Assembly: GCF_004028635.1 (NCBI RefSeq)
Contig: NZ_ML138678.1
Coordinates: forward strand, 744,001-808,000
Length of the DNA stretch: 64,000 nt
Reading direction: 5' to 3'
DNA from: Streptomyces cyaneus
GTDB lineage: Bacteria > Actinomycetota > Actinomycetes > Streptomycetales > Streptomycetaceae
Part shown: positions 1 to 8,222 of the stretch, one piece after another
How the letters are laid out: each line of letters opens with the position of its first letter
Numbering within the stretch: the stretch's first letter is position 1
Notes under the pieces: generated by a model
Databases searched by the model: none
What the model was told of the DNA's origin: nothing
The model's input: only the letters and a program-made list of their open reading frames with translations
Program-made: the position numbers and the translations under genes

Positions 1-241
1 AACGGCCCATCTCCAGGTCCCGCAGCGCCGGTTCGACGGCGACTTCGTCCCACCCCAGGGCCTGCGCGGTCTGCCGGCACCGCTGCGAGGGCGCGGCGTA
101 CGGCGTGCCCGTCGTCGTCTCCAGGGATCCGGCGGCGGCACGCGCCCGCCGCAGCGCCCGCTCGTCGAGCGCCACGTCTCCGAAGCGCACCTCGCGCCCC
201 ACGGCAGCGGCGGCGCACACCAGCGTGAGCCGGACGGTCAT
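1..241 (-). CDS. histidine-phosphatase-like protein, partial
   Basis: Only the N-terminal 80 codons are inside the window; the gene runs off the left edge. The translation begins MTVRLTLVCAAAAVGREV and contains a TPYAAPSQRCRQTAQALG segment. That segment resembles the second conserved block of the phosphoglycerate-mutase/histidine-phosphatase family (SPxxRARQTA). The N-terminal RHG motif that carries the catalytic phosphohistidine is missing: the matching position reads LVCAAA. It is divergent from the cobalamin-riboswitch-controlled cbtB-cbtA genes. That position suggests a cobalamin-related role like that of alpha-ribazole phosphatase (CobC), but the missing RHG makes catalysis doubtful. The family call rests on weak similarity plus context. 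Confidence 0.6.
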   Translation of the reverse strand, partial: MTVRLTLVCAAAAVGREVRFGDVALDERALRRARAAAGSLETTTGTPYAAPSQRCRQTAQALGWDEVAVEPALRDLEMGR

Positions 242-304
242 GCGAGCCCCTTCGCTGATTCTCACCACGGTCGGCTCATCGTAGGTGGCACACGCCATGT
301 TGGC

Positions 305-440
305 CGATCCTTATCTTGCCCCTACCATCTCGAACGACAAGGACGACGGCGAGACGGAAGTCCGGTGCAAATCCGGCACGGTCGCGCCACTGTGTGCCAC
401 CCCTCCACCAGGAGGCGGTGGTGAGTCAGACCCAACGCCG
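305..440 (+). promoter_or_regulatory. cobalamin riboswitch
   Basis: The leader contains the class hallmarks: a GGAAGTCCGGTGCAAATCC stretch starting near 355, then a GCGCCACTGT core near 385-395, and a GAGTCAGACCC block at about 422-432. These match the conserved core and downstream box of the adenosylcobalamin riboswitch on the plus strand. It lies about 55 bp upstream of cbtB and should repress the cobalt transporter genes when cobalamin is plentiful. The outer helix limits are approximate. Confidence 0.9.
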
Positions 441-494
441 TCGTCGAGTGCTCCACACGATCGCGGGACGCGTTGTTCCCGAGGAGGTCTCGCC

Positions 495-716
495 ATGGCG
501 CAGTCCACTGCCGCCCCTGCCCCCACCACCCAGCCTGCCGTCGCACCCCTGCCGCTGAAGGCGCTCGCCCCCTGGGCAGTGTTCTTCGGTGTCCTGATGC
601 TGGTCCTGCTGTACTTCGTCGGCGCCGAGCAGGGCGCCACCTCCGTACTCTCCGGCGAGGGCGTGCACGAGTGGGTGCACGACGCACGCCACCTGCTCGG
701 CTTCCCCTGCCACTGA
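495..716 (+). CDS. cbtB: CbtB cobalt transporter small subunit
   Basis: A 73-residue protein with a Pro/Ala-rich N-terminus, one strongly hydrophobic segment (residues ~25-45, LAPWAVFFGVLMLVLLYFVG) and a His-containing tail (GVHEWVHDARHLLGFPCH). This is the expected layout of CbtB, the single-pass partner of CbtA in predicted cobalt uptake; the C-terminal histidines are likely metal ligands. The ATG at 495 follows a GAGGAGG ribosome site with good spacing. The gene sits directly downstream of the cobalamin riboswitch and 16 bp before cbtA, so the two genes form an operon that should be off when B12 is abundant. Its length is typical for the family. Confidence 0.9.
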   Translation: MAQSTAAPAPTTQPAVAPLPLKALAPWAVFFGVLMLVLLYFVGAEQGATSVLSGEGVHEWVHDARHLLGFPCH

Positions 717-732
717 GGCGGGCGGGACACCG

Positions 733-1476
733 ATGAATTCCGCCATAGTGCGCACCCTGCTCGTGCGTGGCATGCTCGCCGGGCTGATCGCAGCCGTCCC
801 GGCTCTGCTCTTCGCCTACCTCGTCGGCGAAGGGCCGGTCGACGCGGCGATCGCTTTCGAGTCGGCCAACTCCCACGAACACGGTGAGGAATTGGTCAGC
901 CGGTCCGTACAGTCGACCGCCGGTCTGGCCACCGGCATGCTGATCTTCGGCATCGCGGTCGGCGGGATCGCCGCGCTCGCCTTCTGCTTCGCTCTGGGGC
1001 GAGTCGGCCGGTTCTCACCCAGGGCCACCGCGGCGCTGACCGCGCTGGCCGCGTTCCTCCTCATGTATCTGGTGCCGATGCTGAAGTACCCGGCGAGCCC
1101 GCCCGCGGTGGGCAACCCGGACACCATCGGTCAGCGCACCGCGCTGTTCTTCCTGATGATCGTGCTCAGTGTGCTGCTGGGCATCGCGGCGACCATGCTC
1201 GGCCGCCGCCTGGCACCCCGCTGGGGCAACTGGAACGCCTCCGTCACCGCCGCCCTCGCCTTCGCGGCAGCAGTGACTGTGGCCGTGGTGTTCCTGCCCT
1301 CCGGGGACAACATCCCCAAGGGGTTCCCGGCCTCGGACCTGTGGGAGTTCCGGCTCGCGTCGATCGGCATCCAAGCGGTGCTGTGGGTCGGCTTCGGGCT
1401 GCTCTTCGGATACCTCGCCGAGCGCGTCCTCGCCCCCAGCCCGGTGCCCCATCGGGCGCCGGCGCCGGTGGCCTGA
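733..1476 (+). CDS. cbtA: CbtA cobalt transporter subunit
   Basis: A 247-residue integral membrane protein with about five hydrophobic segments (~residues 8-30, 67-90, 105-122, 135-157, 172-192 and a C-terminal one). The opening MNSAIVRTLLVRGMLAGLIA and the following GPVDAAIAFE stretch are characteristic of CbtA. With CbtB it is predicted to import cobalt for cobalamin synthesis. It follows cbtB by 16 bp and shares the riboswitch leader. A strong hairpin follows 20 bp after the stop, closing a two-gene transcription unit. Substrate is inferred from family and riboswitch, not shown directly. Confidence 0.9.
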   Translation: MNSAIVRTLLVRGMLAGLIAAVPALLFAYLVGEGPVDAAIAFESANSHEHGEELVSRSVQSTAGLATGMLIFGIAVGGIAALAFCFALGRVGRFSPRATAALTALAAFLLMYLVPMLKYPASPPAVGNPDTIGQRTALFFLMIVLSVLLGIAATMLGRRLAPRWGNWNASVTAALAFAAAVTVAVVFLPSGDNIPKGFPASDLWEFRLASIGIQAVLWVGFGLLFGYLAERVLAPSPVPHRAPAPVA

Positions 1477-1495
1477 TCCGCCACACACTGCGACA

Positions 1496-1525
1496 GGACC
1501 CGCCGGGGGCGCGCCCGGCGGGTCC
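1496..1525 (+). terminator. intrinsic terminator hairpin after cbtA
   Basis: A perfect 12-bp inverted repeat, GGACCCGCCGGG and CCCGGCGGGTCC, separated by 6 nt, lies 20 bp after cbtA. There is no T-run, as is common in Streptomyces. The ~250 bp between it and the tRNA at 1778 show no convincing gene. Confidence 0.8.
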
Positions 1526-1777
1526 TGCCGTTTCCCTGCCCGCGATGCCGACGTGCAGCGCCGTCATTCCTGTGGGGGCGATCAGGCGAGCCCGCTCTGT
1601 ATCCCCATTACGAGGAGCGGCCCGCCGGCCCCACCAGCCGGCAACAGGGCTCCACCCGCGCCCGCCCGGGTGGGGTGCAGTCGGCCGCAGAGGCCGACCC
1701 CTGTCCGTAGACCTTGGAAAGTTCGGTCCCAGCCGCGTTTCCGCGGGTAAGAACGTTTCTGCATAGATGACCACTGG

Positions 1778-1851
1778 TGGGGCGGGTGGGACTCGAACCC
1801 ACAGCCGACGGATTATGAGTCCGCTGCTCTAACCGGCTGAGCTACCGCCCC
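1778..1851 (-). tRNA. tRNA with CAT anticodon (Met or Ile2)
   Basis: A 74-nt cloverleaf on the minus strand: acceptor GGGGCGG pairs with CCGCCCC, the D-arm is AGCTCAGCCGGTTAGAGC, the anticodon loop is CTCATAA with CAT at 1815-1817, and the T-arm contains GGTTCGAGTCC. CAT can read AUG (elongator Met) or, after lysidine modification, AUA (Ile2); the sequence alone does not settle this. The 3' CCA is not encoded. Confidence 0.93.
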
Positions 1852-2000
1852 ATAGCGGCGTGTCGCGTACATGTGTGCGCGCCGTCTGCCGCAGCATAGC
1901 CGCTCATACGATCTCCTGCTTCGTATGGTCGACTTCGCATGCCCTGAAGGACTCCGCCTCGACCTGCACGGTTCCCAGGAATCGAGGGCGGACGTGAAAA

Positions 2001-2019
2001 AGGACCCCAACGGGGTCCT
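2001..2019 (-). terminator. Rho-independent terminator of the tRNA-Asn pair
   Basis: Read on the minus strand this is an AGGACCCC/GGGGTCCT stem with a 3-nt loop followed by a run of five T. It lies just downstream of the two tRNA-Asn genes and is the classic intrinsic form, rare in this GC-rich DNA. Confidence 0.9.
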
Positions 2020-2031
2020 CGTTCAACATGC

Positions 2032-2103
2032 TCCCCCGACTGGACTCGAACCAGTAACCTGCCGGTTAACAGCCGGCTGCTCTGCCAATTGAGCTACGGA
2101 GGA
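2032..2103 (-). tRNA. tRNA-Asn (GTT), copy 1
   Basis: A 72-nt cloverleaf on the minus strand: TCCTCCG acceptor pairing with CGGGGGA, anticodon loop CTGTTAA (GTT), T-arm with GGTTCGAGTCC. It is identical to the copy at 2110-2181, from which it is separated by 6 bp. The two are probably one transcript ended by the hairpin at 2001-2019. Confidence 0.95.
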
Positions 2104-2109
2104 CCGAGC

Positions 2110-2181
2110 TCCCCCGACTGGACTCGAACCAGTAACCTGCCGGTTAACAGCCGGCTGCTCTGCCAATTGAGCTACGGAGGA
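2110..2181 (-). tRNA. tRNA-Asn (GTT), copy 2
   Basis: Identical in sequence to the tRNA-Asn at 2032-2103 and immediately upstream of it in the direction of transcription. The tandem duplication is recent or kept identical by gene conversion. Confidence 0.95.
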
Positions 2182-2339
2182 ATGCCTCGTTGCATCGAAC
2201 GTACCTACCTGGGTATTCGCCAGGGGGCGTGCGCTCGCTGCGACACATACATTAGCGCAAGCAGGGGGGTGCTCCGCCAATCGGTTCCCCCCGGCGCCGA
2301 CGCCGCACCAGGGACCTAGGTAAGGGAAGGGTGGCCGCC

Positions 2340-2648
2340 ATGCGCTACCGGCTCACGTTCGTGATCGGAGTCGCCGTAGGTTACGTGCTCGGCACACGCG
2401 CCGGACGCGAGCGCTACGAGCAGCTGAAGAAGTCCGCGCGCCAGGTCGCGCAGAACCCCGCCGTCCGCAACACCGCGGAGTCGGCAGCACAGCAGGGCCG
2501 CCACTTCGCGGGCGTGGCCTACCACACGGTCAGCGAGAAGGTGGGCGACCGAGTCCCCGAGTCGGTGGCCCAACGAGTCCGCTCCCTGCGAGAGCGCAGC
2601 GCCCACAACGGCGGCGCCGAGGACGACTGGGGCACCAGCAACACTTGA
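2340..2648 (+). CDS. YtxH-like small membrane-anchored protein
   Basis: A 102-residue protein beginning MRYRLTFVIGVAVGYVLGTRAGRERYEQLK: a single N-terminal hydrophobic segment with glycine spacing, then a charged helix-rich tail. This GxxxGYxLGxRAGRERYE pattern is typical of YtxH-like or general-stress-type anchored proteins in actinobacteria. Their biochemical function is unknown. The ATG at 2340 is preferred over the GTG at 2331 because GGAAGG ends 9 nt before it. The gene stands alone between the tRNAs and an intergenic repeat. Confidence 0.8.
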   Translation: MRYRLTFVIGVAVGYVLGTRAGRERYEQLKKSARQVAQNPAVRNTAESAAQQGRHFAGVAYHTVSEKVGDRVPESVAQRVRSLRERSAHNGGAEDDWGTSNT

Positions 2649-2671
2649 CGCAGGTGGTCTGCAACGCCGCC

Positions 2672-2752
2672 AAGGGGCGCGGGGCTGTACCGACATGCGG
2701 CTCCGCCGCGTGGGCGCGACCGGCCCCACACAACCCGCACCCGAAAAACCGC
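2672..2752 (+). repeat. Streptomyces intergenic repeat, copy A
   Basis: The stretch begins AAGGGGCGCGGGGCTGT and continues through GCGGCTCCGCCGCG to GGCGCGACCGGCCCC. The same modules recur in inverted orientation at 8134-8216 and in shorter form at 8223-8280 and 14457-14478. It contains self-complementary cores able to fold as hairpins and may act as a terminator after the YtxH-like gene. Confidence 0.7.
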
Positions 2753-2811
2753 ACGCACCCCTACGGCGCCCACGGCCCAAGCAAGCGCAGCGCTACGGCA
2801 CAATTTGGGCC

Positions 2812-4269
2812 ATGGGGATAGTCGCCGGGTTGGACAGTTCGCCCGATTTCACTCGCATCGTCGTCTGCGACACGGACACGGGCGCCGTGCTCAGGCAGGG
2901 GTACGCCCCGCATCCGGTGGACTCGCCGGACGGCGGTGGCGCGCGCCCCTCCGACGTCGATCCGCAGGCATGGCTGCTGTCCCTCGGTGAGGCGGCCGGC
3001 GGTGGGCTCCTCGAAGGTGTGCAGGCCATCGGCGTGTCGGCGCAGCAGAACGCGGTGGTCCCGCTCGATGCCCAGGGCAACACCGTGCGCCCCGCGATGG
3101 TCGGCGGCGACAAGCGGGCGCAGGTCGCGGCGGCCGATCTGATCGAGGCGCTGGGCGGACGCGAGGCGTGGGCGCAGGCGGTGGGGTGTGTGCCGCAGGC
3201 CGCGCAGCCGGTGACCAAGTTGCGCTGGCTCGCCAAGACCGAGCCCGAGCACGCCGTACGCGCCGCTGTCCTGATGCAGGCGCACGACTGGCTGGTGTGG
3301 CAGCTGCTCGGGCGGCCCGTGAGAAGAACCACAGACCGGGGCGGGGCCTCCGGCACCGGCTACTGGTCCGCGGCCACCGGCGCCTACCGTTCCGATCTCG
3401 TCGAGCTGGCGCTCGGCCACCAGGCGATGCTGCCCGAGGTGATCGGGCCGGCGGACGCGGCGGGTACGACCCCCGAGGGGCTCCTCATCTCCGCGGGGAC
3501 CGGCGAGACCATGGCCGCCGCGTTCGGGCTCGGCATCGGGCTGGGGGACGCCGTCGTCTCGCTCGGTGCCTCCGGGTCCGTGATGGCCGTCCACCCCGAG
3601 GCGCTCGTCGACAGCTCCGGGATGATCACCTCCCTGGCCGACGCGACCGGCATGCACCTCCCGGTCGTCACCACCCTGAACGCCGTACGCACCCTGCGCG
3701 GCGCCGCCGAACTCCTGGGCATGCCCGATCTGGAGAGCCTGTCCGACCTGGCGATGAAGTCGACGCCGGGGGCGCACGGGCTCGTGCTGCTGCCCTATCT
3801 GGAGGGGGAGCGGACGCCGAGCCTGCCGCACACCGCGGGCACGCTGGCCGGGCTGCGGCGGGAGTCGATGAAGCCGGAGCATCTGGCGCGGGCCGCGTTC
3901 GAGGGCATGCTGTGCGGGCTCGCCGACGCGCTGGACGTGCTGCGCGGCCGGGGTGTCGAGGTGCGGCGGATCTTCCTGCTCGGGGCGGCCGCCGAGCTGT
4001 CCGCCGTGCAGGCGGCGGCGCCCGCGCTGTTCGGGGCGCAGGTCGTCGTACCGCAGCCCGCGGACTACGCGGCGATCGGCGCCGCCCGGCAGGCCGCCTG
4101 GGCACTCGGGGTGTCGCAGGGCACGCTCGACCCGCGCACCCCGCCGGTCTGGCAGGGCGCGGCCGCGCAGGTCCTGGAGCCGGGTGAGGAGCTGGCGGTG
4201 GGGCAGGCGGTGCGGCAGCAGTTCGTGTCGGTGCGGGAGCAGACCCATCCCGGGGCGTTCCGGTCATAG
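2812..4269 (+). CDS. xylB: FGGY-family carbohydrate kinase, xylulokinase-like
   Basis: A 485-residue sugar kinase with the two-domain actin-like ATPase fold. The N-terminal phosphate-1-type motif is GIVAGLDSSPDFTRIVVCD, followed by a sugar-binding region (QAHDWLVWQLLGRP, DRGGASGTGYWSA). The C-terminal half carries SLGASGSVMAV, LPYLEGERTP and the adenosine-motif region FLLGAAAELSAVQ. Length and motif order fit xylulokinase, which phosphorylates D-xylulose to xylulose 5-phosphate in the cytosol. The ATG at 2812 is chosen because it opens the family-typical N-terminus; in-frame upstream codons encode low-complexity sequence. No xylose isomerase or sugar transporter is adjacent, so the exact substrate is uncertain. 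Confidence 0.85.
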   Translation: MGIVAGLDSSPDFTRIVVCDTDTGAVLRQGYAPHPVDSPDGGGARPSDVDPQAWLLSLGEAAGGGLLEGVQAIGVSAQQNAVVPLDAQGNTVRPAMVGGDKRAQVAAADLIEALGGREAWAQAVGCVPQAAQPVTKLRWLAKTEPEHAVRAAVLMQAHDWLVWQLLGRPVRRTTDRGGASGTGYWSAATGAYRSDLVELALGHQAMLPEVIGPADAAGTTPEGLLISAGTGETMAAAFGLGIGLGDAVVSLGASGSVMAVHPEALVDSSGMITSLADATGMHLPVVTTLNAVRTLRGAAELLGMPDLESLSDLAMKSTPGAHGLVLLPYLEGERTPSLPHTAGTLAGLRRESMKPEHLARAAFEGMLCGLADALDVLRGRGVEVRRIFLLGAAAELSAVQAAAPALFGAQVVVPQPADYAAIGAARQAAWALGVSQGTLDPRTPPVWQGAAAQVLEPGEELAVGQAVRQQFVSVREQTHPGAFRS

Positions 4270-4439
4270 GGAGGGCGTAGCGGAACGTAAGAGACCGGTA
4301 GGAGTCGTCCCCGTAAGGCCGTACGGAGTCGCGCTGACGGCTTAATCGGTTGAGGTAACACGGGTGGAGTGTTCGACGATAGGGGCCAAGGGCAACCAAT
4401 CGCCCCCATCGCCGATCCGCCCACTCCGAGAGAAGCAGC

Positions 4440-6173
4440 GTGCTCATACGACTTCTGCGGACCTACCTCAGGCCCTACCGAAAACCCATCGCCTGGCTGG
4501 TGCTGCTGCAGTTCCTGCAGACCTGCGCCACCCTCTACCTGCCCACGCTGAACGCGGACATCATCGACACGGGCGTCGTCAACGGCGACACCGGCTACAT
4601 CCTGTCCTACGGCGCCCTGATGATCGGCATCTCGCTGGCGCAGGTCGTGTGCAACATCGGTGCCGTGTACTACGGCGCCCGGACCGCGGCCGCGCTCGGG
4701 CGGGACGTGCGGGCGGCGGTCTTCGACCGGGTGCAGTCGTTCTCGGCGCGTGAGGTCGGCCACTTCGGTGCGCCCTCGCTGATCACCCGTACGACCAATG
4801 ACGTCCAGCAGGTGCAGATGCTGGCGCTGATGACGTTCACGCTGATGGTGTCGGCGCCGATCATGTGCGTGGGCGGCATCGTGCTGGCGCTCGGCCTGGA
4901 TGTGCCGCTGTCGGCCGTGCTGGTCGCCGTGGTGCCCGTGCTCGGCATCAGTGTGACCTTGATCGTGCGGCGGCTGCGGCCGCTGTTCCGGACCATGCAG
5001 GAGCGGCTCGACACGGTGAACCGGGTGCTGCGCGAGCAGATCACCGGCAACCGGGTGATCCGTGCCTTCGTGCGCGACGAGTACGAGCAGCAGCGCTTCA
5101 AGAAGGCCAACGTCGAGCTCACCGAGATGGCGATGGGCACCGGCAGACTGCTCGCGCTGATGTTCCCGATCGTCATGACGGTGGTGAACCTGTCGTCCAT
5201 CGCGGTGGTCTGGTTCGGGGCCCATCGCATCGACAGCGGCGGGATGCAGATCGGTGATCTGACGGCGTTCCTCGCCTATCTCATGCAGATCGTGATGTCC
5301 GTGATGATGGCCACCTTCATGTTCATGATGGTGCCGCGCGCGGAGGTGTGCGCCGAGCGCATCCAGGAGGTCCTGGACACGTCGTCGAGCGTGGTGCCGC
5401 CGACCTCGCCCGTGCGGGAGCTGCGTCGGCACGGTCATCTGGAGATCCGGGGCGCCGGGTTCCGCTACCCGGGTGCCGAGGAGCCGGTGCTGAAGGCGAT
5501 CGACCTGGTCGCGCTGCCGGGTGAGACGACGGCCGTGATCGGGTCGACCGGCAGTGGGAAGTCGACCCTGCTGGGCCTCGTCCCGCGGCTGTTCGACGCG
5601 ACCGACGGACGGGTGCTTGTGGACGGGGAGGACGTGGCGGCCGTCGATCCGCAGCTGCTGGCGAAGACCGTGAGCCTCGTACCGCAGCGGCCGTATCTGT
5701 TCGCCGGGACGGTGGCGACCAACCTCCGCTACGGCAATCCGGACGCGACGGACGAGGAGCTGTGGCACGCGCTGGAGGTGGCGCAGGCCAAGGAGTTCGT
5801 GGAGCGGCTGGAGGGCGGGCTCGACGCGCCGATCGCGCAGGGCGGCACGAACGTGTCGGGCGGTCAGCGGCAGCGCCTCGCCATCGCGCGGACGCTCGTC
5901 CAGCGGCCGGAGATCTACCTCTTCGACGACTCCTTCTCCGCCCTCGACTACGCCACGGACGCCGCTCTGCGGGCGGCGCTCGCGCGTGAGACCGCCGAGG
6001 CGACCGTCGTCATCGTCGCCCAGCGCGTGGCGACCATCCGGGACGCGGACCGGATCGTCGTGCTCGACGAGGGGCGGGTCGTCGGCACGGGCCGGCACCA
6101 CGAGCTGATGGCGGACAACGAGACGTACCGGGAGATCGTGCTCTCCCAGCTGACGGAAGCGGAGGCTGCCTGA
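4440..6173 (+). CDS. ABC exporter half-transporter, subunit 1
   Basis: A 577-residue type I exporter half: six membrane helices in residues ~15-300, then a nucleotide-binding domain. Motifs are Walker A GSTGSGKSTLLG, Q-loop VPQRPYLF, signature NVSGGQRQRLAIART, and a Walker B (IYLFDDSFSALD) in which the usual catalytic glutamate is aspartate. The DD instead of DE suggests that this half forms the degenerate ATP site of a heterodimer. It begins at a GTG and its TGA overlaps the ATG of the next gene by one base (TGATG), so the two are translationally coupled. The substrate is unknown; multidrug or peptide export is plausible. Confidence 0.9.
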   Translation: MLIRLLRTYLRPYRKPIAWLVLLQFLQTCATLYLPTLNADIIDTGVVNGDTGYILSYGALMIGISLAQVVCNIGAVYYGARTAAALGRDVRAAVFDRVQSFSAREVGHFGAPSLITRTTNDVQQVQMLALMTFTLMVSAPIMCVGGIVLALGLDVPLSAVLVAVVPVLGISVTLIVRRLRPLFRTMQERLDTVNRVLREQITGNRVIRAFVRDEYEQQRFKKANVELTEMAMGTGRLLALMFPIVMTVVNLSSIAVVWFGAHRIDSGGMQIGDLTAFLAYLMQIVMSVMMATFMFMMVPRAEVCAERIQEVLDTSSSVVPPTSPVRELRRHGHLEIRGAGFRYPGAEEPVLKAIDLVALPGETTAVIGSTGSGKSTLLGLVPRLFDATDGRVLVDGEDVAAVDPQLLAKTVSLVPQRPYLFAGTVATNLRYGNPDATDEELWHALEVAQAKEFVERLEGGLDAPIAQGGTNVSGGQRQRLAIARTLVQRPEIYLFDDSFSALDYATDAALRAALARETAEATVVIVAQRVATIRDADRIVVLDEGRVVGTGRHHELMADNETYREIVLSQLTEAEAA

Positions 6174-8101
6174 TGGCCGGGCCGATGGGGCGGATGATGG
6201 CCGGCGGCGGCCCCGATCAGCACTCGCTGGACTTCAAGGTGTCGGGCAGGCGGCTGATCGCCCAGTTCAAGCCCGAGCGGCTCACCATCTACGCGCTGCT
6301 GTTCTGCGTGGTCGTGAGCGTGGGCCTGTCGGTCGCCGGGCCGAAGATCCTCGGTGAGGCCACCGACCTGGTCTTCGCGGGCATCGTCGGGCGGCAGTTC
6401 GAGCCCGGGATGGCCAAGGAGCAGGTCCTCTCGGCGATGCGGGAGCGCGGCGACGGCCAGATCGCCGACATGCTCCGCAGCACCGACTTCACCCCGGGCG
6501 AGGGCATCGACTTCGGTGCCGTCGGCAGCGTGCTGCTGTTCGCGCTCGCCGTGTTCGTCGTCGCCGGTCTGCTGATGGCGGTGGCGACGCGGCTGGTGAA
6601 CCGGGCCGTGAACCGCACGATGTTCCGGATGCGCGAGGACGTCCAGACGAAGCTGTCGCGGCTGCCGCTGTCGTACTTCGACAAGAGCCGGCGCGGCGAG
6701 GTGCTGTCCCGCGCCACGAACGACATCGACAACATCGGGCAGACGCTGCAGCAGTCGATGGGCCAGCTCATCAACTCGGTGCTCACCATCATCGGCGTCC
6801 TGGCGATGATGTTCTGGGTGTCGTGGCTGCTGGCGCTGGTCGCGCTGGTGACCGTGCCGCTGTCGTTCGTGGTCGCCACGCGCGTCGGCAAGCGGTCGCA
6901 GCCGCACTTCGTGCAGCAGTGGCGCTCGACCGGCAAGCTCAACGCGCACGTCGAGGAGATGTACACCGGGCACACCCTGGTGAAGGTGTTCGGGCGGCAG
7001 GAGGAGTCGGCCGAGCAGTTCGCCGAGCAGAACGAGGCACTGTACGAGGCCGGGTTCAAGGCGCAGTTCAACAGCGGGATCATGCAGCCGCTGATGCTGT
7101 TCGTGTCGAACATCAACTACGTGCTCGTGGCGGTGGTCGGCGGTCTGCGGGTCGCGTCGGGCTCGTTGTCGATCGGTGACGTGCAGGCCTTCATCCAGTA
7201 CTCGCGGCAGTTCTCCATGCCGCTGACGCAGGTCGCGTCGATGGCGAACCTCGTGCAGTCGGGTGTCGCGTCCGCCGAGCGGATCTTCGAGCTCCTGGAC
7301 GCGGACGAGCAGGAGGCGGACCCCGTGCCCGGGGTGCGGCCGGAGGAGCTGCGGGGACGGGTGGCGCTGGAGGGGGTGTCCTTCCGGTACGACCCCGAGA
7401 AGCCGCTGATCGAGGACCTGTCGCTGACGGTGGAGCCCGGGCACACGGTCGCGATCGTCGGCCCGACGGGCGCCGGCAAGACGACTCTCGTGAACCTGCT
7501 GATGCGGTTCTACGACGTCTCGTCCGGGCGCATCACCCTCGACGGGGTCGACATCGCCCGCATGTCCCGGGACGAACTGCGGGCCGGCATCGGGATGGTG
7601 CTGCAGGACACCTGGCTGTTCGGCGGCACGATCGCGGAGAACATCGCGTACGGGGCCTCGCGGGAGGTGACCCGGGGCGAGATCGAGGAGGCGGCGCGGG
7701 CGGCTCATGCGGACCGGTTCATCCGTACGCTGCCCGACGGGTACGACACGGTGATCGACGACGAGGGGTCGGGGGTCAGCGCGGGTGAGAAGCAGCTGAT
7801 CACCATCGCTCGGGCGTTCCTGTCCGACCCGGTGATCCTGGTGCTGGACGAGGCGACGTCGTCGGTCGACACTCGTACCGAGGTGTTGATCCAGAAGGCG
7901 ATGGCGAAACTGGCGCACGGGCGTACGTCGTTCGTCATCGCGCACCGGTTGTCGACCATCCGGGACGCGGACACGATCCTCGTCATGGAGAACGGTTCGA
8001 TCGTCGAACAGGGCGCGCACGGCGAGCTGTTGGCGGCCGACGGGGCTTATGCGCGGTTGTACAAGGCGCAGTTCGCGCAGGCGGTGGCGGAGGTGGACTG
8101 A
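6173..8101 (+). CDS. ABC exporter half-transporter, subunit 2
   Basis: A 642-residue partner exporter half with an N-terminal extension and a ~60-residue insert after the first membrane helix. The nucleotide-binding domain has Walker A GPTGAGKTTLVN, Q-loop LQDTWLFGG and a proper Walker B with glutamate (VILVLDEATSSVD). Its signature is VSAGEKQLITIA, i.e. SAGEKQ rather than LSGGQ. Complementary deviations in the two subunits (aspartate in subunit 1, altered signature here) are typical of asymmetric heterodimeric exporters such as TM287/288 or the BmrCD type. It is coupled by a one-base overlap to subunit 1 and followed by repeat/terminator hairpins. Confidence 0.9.
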   Translation: MAGPMGRMMAGGGPDQHSLDFKVSGRRLIAQFKPERLTIYALLFCVVVSVGLSVAGPKILGEATDLVFAGIVGRQFEPGMAKEQVLSAMRERGDGQIADMLRSTDFTPGEGIDFGAVGSVLLFALAVFVVAGLLMAVATRLVNRAVNRTMFRMREDVQTKLSRLPLSYFDKSRRGEVLSRATNDIDNIGQTLQQSMGQLINSVLTIIGVLAMMFWVSWLLALVALVTVPLSFVVATRVGKRSQPHFVQQWRSTGKLNAHVEEMYTGHTLVKVFGRQEESAEQFAEQNEALYEAGFKAQFNSGIMQPLMLFVSNINYVLVAVVGGLRVASGSLSIGDVQAFIQYSRQFSMPLTQVASMANLVQSGVASAERIFELLDADEQEADPVPGVRPEELRGRVALEGVSFRYDPEKPLIEDLSLTVEPGHTVAIVGPTGAGKTTLVNLLMRFYDVSSGRITLDGVDIARMSRDELRAGIGMVLQDTWLFGGTIAENIAYGASREVTRGEIEEAARAAHADRFIRTLPDGYDTVIDDEGSGVSAGEKQLITIARAFLSDPVILVLDEATSSVDTRTEVLIQKAMAKLAHGRTSFVIAHRLSTIRDADTILVMENGSIVEQGAHGELLAADGAYARLYKAQFAQAVAEVD

Positions 8102-8133
8102 GTCGCGTTCGGGGGTGCCGCGTGGTGTCGTGG

Positions 8134-8216
8134 GGCGGCTGCGGGTCCGTTGTGGCTGGTCGCGCCCCGCGGCGGAGCCGCTTATTGACACAGCCCCGCG
8201 CCCCTTAGGTGCGTGC
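8134..8216 (-). repeat. Streptomyces intergenic repeat, copy B
   Basis: On the minus strand it reads TAAGGGGCGCGGGGCTGTG, then GCGGCTCCGCCGCG, then GGGGCGCGACCAGCC, matching the modules of copy A at 2672-2752 with small changes. It lies between the convergent ABC exporter and sigma-factor genes. Confidence 0.7.
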
Positions 8217-8222
8217 AGCTGA

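Noticed and set aside
285..716. Longer N-terminal extension of CbtB starting at 285
   Set aside because: The extra codons run through the cobalamin riboswitch; the ATG at 495 has a good ribosome site and gives the family length.
1341..1766. Open frame downstream of and overlapping cbtA
   Set aside because: It overlaps cbtA in another frame and crosses the terminator; the product is Pro/Arg-rich low complexity.
2761..4248. Long open frame antisense to the FGGY kinase gene
   Set aside because: It mirrors the GC3 pattern of the plus-strand kinase and its product is Arg/Gly/His/Pro-rich without motifs. Such shadows occur opposite most genes here (for example 4065-6101, 5948-8191, 9670-11637 and 12946-15438).
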